From Methanobacteriota archaeon (lineage in GTDB: Archaea > Halobacteriota > Methanosarcinia > Methanosarcinales > Methanosarcinaceae), in the NCBI GenBank assembly GCA_030837265.1, contig JAUPKV010000517.1:1-7517 (forward strand): a stretch of 7,517 nt of DNA, read 5' to 3'. The notes under the pieces were generated by a model. That model had not been told where the DNA came from. It saw only the letters and a program-made list of their open reading frames with translations, and did not search any database. Positions 5,088-7,517 of the stretch are shown in pieces; positions within the stretch are counted from its first letter, which is position 1, and each line of letters opens with the position of its first letter. The position numbers were made by a program, and so were the translations under genes.

Positions 5088-6722
5088 ATGAAAAAGGAAT
5101 ACAGAGATTCTGGTATTGATATTATTGGGAATGTATCATGTGGGACGCACTTCTGCCATTTTTACCAGACAAAAAAAGATTTGATTGATATATTGATTCC
5201 TTACTTTAAAGCAGGGCTGGAAAACAACGAGTTTTGCTTTTGGGTCACTTCTCAGCCGCTGGAAGTAGACGATGCCATAAAAGCCTTAAATGAAGCTGTA
5301 CCTGATTTTAATGTCTACATGGAAAAAGGACAAATTGAAATCATTTCTTACATTTTCTGGTGTGTGGACGGAGGAATATACGACCCGGAAAAGATGATTG
5401 ATGGCTGGTTCGTAAAATTAAATCATGCTTTTGAATGTGGGTATGAAGGACTGAGGCTGGCAGGGAACACTTCATGGTTAAAGAAAGAGGAGTGGGATGA
5501 TTTCATCGATTTTGAAAAGAAAATGGAGTACAACGTAGATAAATATCCGATAATAGCTTTATGTTCGTACCCTCTCAAAAAATGTGGAGCTACAAAAATT
5601 ATCGATGTGATAATTAACCACCATTTCGCTTTAATCAAAAGAAAAGGAAAATGGGAAAATATAGAAAGCTCCAAACGAAAAAAAGTAGAAGAAGAAATAA
5701 AAATACTTGTGAATGCAGTGGAATCTTCGAATGATGCAATAGTGACAGAGTCTCTCGAAGGCATTATTACCAGTTGGAATAAAGGTGCAGAACAGATTTA
5801 CGGTTATTCGGCTCCGGATATTCTGGGGGAAAACGTATCGATTCTTGAACCTGATTACATTAGAGGAGAAGTAAAACAGTTAACCGGAAGAATTATGCAG
5901 GGTGAAAAGGTTCGTCACTATGAGACTCTAAGGTTAAAACAAGATGGTAAATTAATAAATGTGTCCATAACTCTTTCACCTGTTTTTGATACTTCCGGAA
6001 AACTGGTGGCTGTGTCATCAATAGGTAGGGATATTACAGAGCGAATCAAATCAGAAGAATTATTGGCAAAAGCTGAAGATGCCAGAAAAAAGGAAATTCA
6101 TCACAGGATTAAAAATAATTTGCAGGTTATCTGCTCTCTGCTGGATCTTCAAGCCGAAAAATTTAGGGACGAGACAGTACTTGAAGCTTTCAAGGAGAGC
6201 CAGAACAGGGTACTTTCAATGTCTCTTATACACGAAGAACTCTACAAAGGAGGAGGTACCGATACACTAGACTTTTCGGAGTACCTTCAAAGGCTAGCCG
6301 AAAACCTATTTCAGACCTACAGCCTTAGCAGTAAAAATATCTGTATGTATGTGGATCTCGAAGAAAACGCTTTTTTTAACATGGATACTGCCGTCCCGTT
6401 AGGTATTATTGTTAATGAACTCATTTCCAACTCTCTCAAACATGCATTTACTGAAGACGAAGCTGGTGAAATCCGAATTCAGCTCCGAAGAGAGAATATT
6501 CGTAAAGAAGAACATGTATCACTTTTCAGCCTGACGATTTCGGATGACGGAAAAGGAATTCCTGAGAATATAGAAGTCGGAAAACTCGAATCACTGGGAC
6601 TACTATTAGTAAATACTCTTGTTGACCAGCTGAATGGTAATATAGAACTTAGACATGCGCAAGGAACCGAATTCAAAATAACATTCAACACAGTTGAAAG
6701 ACCATTTAATTATCTGGATTAA
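5088..6722 (+). CDS. Orphan sensor histidine kinase: MEDS - PAS - HisKA_2 - HATPase_c
   Basis: A soluble signal-transducing kinase of 544 residues with no membrane segment. Residues about 14-190 form a MEDS domain, a sensory domain shared by methanogens and methylotroph DcmR proteins, opening with CGTHFCHFYQTKKDLIDILI and containing several Cys residues (18, 23 and later). A PAS domain follows at about 200-319, ending GRDITERIKSEELL. The dimerisation/phospho-acceptor region of the HisKA_2 type has EIHHRIKNNLQVI, with His339 as the likely phosphorylated residue. The ATPase domain shows the N box (VNELISNSLKHAF, N443 and N448), the G1 box (SDDGKGIPEN, D486-G490) and the G2-like LGLLLVNTLV. All catalytic boxes are present, so it should be active. 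A TTG at 5052 would add 12 residues; ATG 5088 is preferred, but neither has a clear SD. No response regulator is in the window, so its partner and signal are unknown. Confidence 0.93.
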   Translation: MKKEYRDSGIDIIGNVSCGTHFCHFYQTKKDLIDILIPYFKAGLENNEFCFWVTSQPLEVDDAIKALNEAVPDFNVYMEKGQIEIISYIFWCVDGGIYDPEKMIDGWFVKLNHAFECGYEGLRLAGNTSWLKKEEWDDFIDFEKKMEYNVDKYPIIALCSYPLKKCGATKIIDVIINHHFALIKRKGKWENIESSKRKKVEEEIKILVNAVESSNDAIVTESLEGIITSWNKGAEQIYGYSAPDILGENVSILEPDYIRGEVKQLTGRIMQGEKVRHYETLRLKQDGKLINVSITLSPVFDTSGKLVAVSSIGRDITERIKSEELLAKAEDARKKEIHHRIKNNLQVICSLLDLQAEKFRDETVLEAFKESQNRVLSMSLIHEELYKGGGTDTLDFSEYLQRLAENLFQTYSLSSKNICMYVDLEENAFFNMDTAVPLGIIVNELISNSLKHAFTEDEAGEIRIQLRRENIRKEEHVSLFSLTISDDGKGIPENIEVGKLESLGLLLVNTLVDQLNGNIELRHAQGTEFKITFNTVERPFNYLD

Positions 6723-6732
6723 ATCTGTGACT

Positions 6733-6756
6733 ATTTTTTGTAAAAAGGGGAAAAAA
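6733..6756 (+). terminator. Terminator region between convergent genes
   Basis: A six-T run (CTATTTTTTG) about a dozen bases past the kinase stop fits archaeal oligo-T termination. The gap to the converging surface-protein gene is 94 bases. On the other strand no equally strong T run is obvious; a CTATTTTTTCC stretch at about 6750-6760 is the best candidate. Confidence 0.4.
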
Positions 6757-6816
6757 TAGAGTGGAGACGTAATTATTTTTAAGCAAAACGTATCCATCCT
6801 ATCAATTTTATTCATC

Positions 6817-7517
6817 TCATTTTCTTCTATACAGGACTGCTCCAATAAGCCCCAGTATTCCAATTAATACCTCAAATCCTGGTGTTTTTGGACTTGAACT
6901 TGTCTGCTCCGGTGTAGGAGTATCGTTAGCATTGCTTGTATTGTTTGCCATATTTTGTCCGATATTCAGAGTTCCATCCTGGGACTGTGCTTCATTTGAG
7001 GCTCCACTCACTACTGCTTTACCTGTTATTGCAAAGGAAGAGAAACCTGTGGTTTGTGCGGTGAAATACAGGTATTGATCATCTTCCCCTGACAGATTAG
7101 TTGGCAGAGCATCCCAGTTTGTATCGTTAAACCTATTAAGGGTAATGGAAGCCTTATCGATGCTATTATTCTGTACCCATGATTTTTCAACCTTGAATTC
7201 GACAACTGCATTCTCAATATTATCAGGAGTTGCAAATCCGCTGGTTCCGACCCAGATGTTTATGAACTTATAGACTCCATCTGAAGGCGCTCCTGAAACC
7301 AGAGTGGATTGATTCTTTAACATCTCGACTATGGTTGTGATCTTGCCTGCAGTCTTTTTCGAATCAAAGCTTATATTCAGAACAGGAGTAACTTTTTGAG
7401 GGAAAGCGAAACTAACAGATTGTCCACTTCCGACGAATGTCTGTGATAGTTCTTTTGCTTCAACATTTTCTTGAGGTTCGGGTGAGCCACCGCCGCCACC
7501 ACTTCCACCGCTGCTGC
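6817..7517 (-). CDS. Surface protein with PGF-pre-PGF domain and PGF-CTERM anchor (3' part; gene runs off the window)
   Basis: The frame stays open to the window end, so only the last 232 residues are seen. They start with a Gly/Ser linker (SSGGSGGGGGSPEPQ), then the PGF-pre-PGF domain of about 150 residues: VEAKELSQTFVGSGQSVSFA near its start, later FINIWVGTSGFATPDNIENA, the stretch VEKSWVQNNSIDKASITLNR, and SGEDDQYLYFTAQTTGFSSF at its end. A Thr/Ser/Asn-rich spacer with sequons such as NNT and NLS follows, then the C-terminal sorting signal: TPGFEVLIGILGLIGAVLYRRK, split as PGF, a hydrophobic helix and a basic tail. In this family archaeosortase A cuts at PGF and attaches the protein to a lipid, leaving it on the cell surface; the spacer is probably glycosylated. 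What the missing N-terminal part does (often PKD, beta-helix or adhesin repeats) is unknown. The internal ATG at 7323 lies inside the domain and is not the start. Confidence 0.92.
   Translation of the reverse strand, partial: SSGGSGGGGGSPEPQENVEAKELSQTFVGSGQSVSFAFPQKVTPVLNISFDSKKTAGKITTIVEMLKNQSTLVSGAPSDGVYKFINIWVGTSGFATPDNIENAVVEFKVEKSWVQNNSIDKASITLNRFNDTNWDALPTNLSGEDDQYLYFTAQTTGFSSFAITGKAVVSGASNEAQSQDGTLNIGQNMANNTSNANDTPTPEQTSSSPKTPGFEVLIGILGLIGAVLYRRK

Noticed and set aside
5423..5764. 113-residue minus-strand frame inside the kinase gene
   Set aside because: Antisense shadow of the MEDS/PAS coding region.
1..7517. CRISPR array or complete insertion sequence
   Set aside because: No regularly spaced repeats and no transposase reading frame were seen on either strand.

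Overview
This window reads as a piece of a Methanosarcina-type methanogenic archaeon chromosome. Four things point there: a cell-surface protein ending in a PGF-pre-PGF domain plus a PGF-CTERM archaeosortase signal, an archaellin with a class III signal peptide, an archaeal MEDS-PAS histidine kinase, and AT-rich intergenic DNA with TATA-box promoters and T-run terminators. The genus is inferred from protein families; no rRNA or other marker gene is present.

Layout. Positions 1-480 hold no convincing gene, but 37-123 can fold into a nested, GC-rich stem structure that stands out from its AT-rich surroundings. A P-II signalling protein follows (481-831, +). It has an altered T-loop and no ammonium-transporter gene next to it. 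Positions 964-2123 are a decay zone: a 5'-truncated, frameshifted TPR-protein gene and a small twice-frameshifted reading frame. A lone archaellin gene lies on the minus strand (2166-2753). It starts with TTG and no other flagellar (fla/arl) gene is visible beside it. A 547-base AT-rich gap with TATA boxes and two neighbouring palindromes separates it from a divergent bacterioferritin gene (3301-3771, +) in which every ferroxidase and haem ligand is present. A ferredoxin-domain nitroreductase follows on the same strand (3886-4704). After a 383-base gap comes an orphan sensor histidine kinase, MEDS-PAS-HisKA_2-HATPase (5088-6722, +). It converges on the 3' part of a large surface-anchored protein gene (6817 to beyond 7517, -).

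How the parts relate. The bacterioferritin and the ferredoxin-nitroreductase plausibly form an iron-storage / redox-stress pair, but no shared regulation is proven. The P-II protein would sense ATP/ADP and 2-oxoglutarate, yet its partner is not here. The kinase has no response regulator in the window. The archaellin and the PGF-CTERM protein are both surface components but are not linked in an operon. Overall this looks like accessory chromosome with gene decay rather than one coherent multi-gene system. I did not find a convincing new system; the best leads are the structured element at 37-123, the odd archaellin start, and the palindrome pair at 3046-3073.
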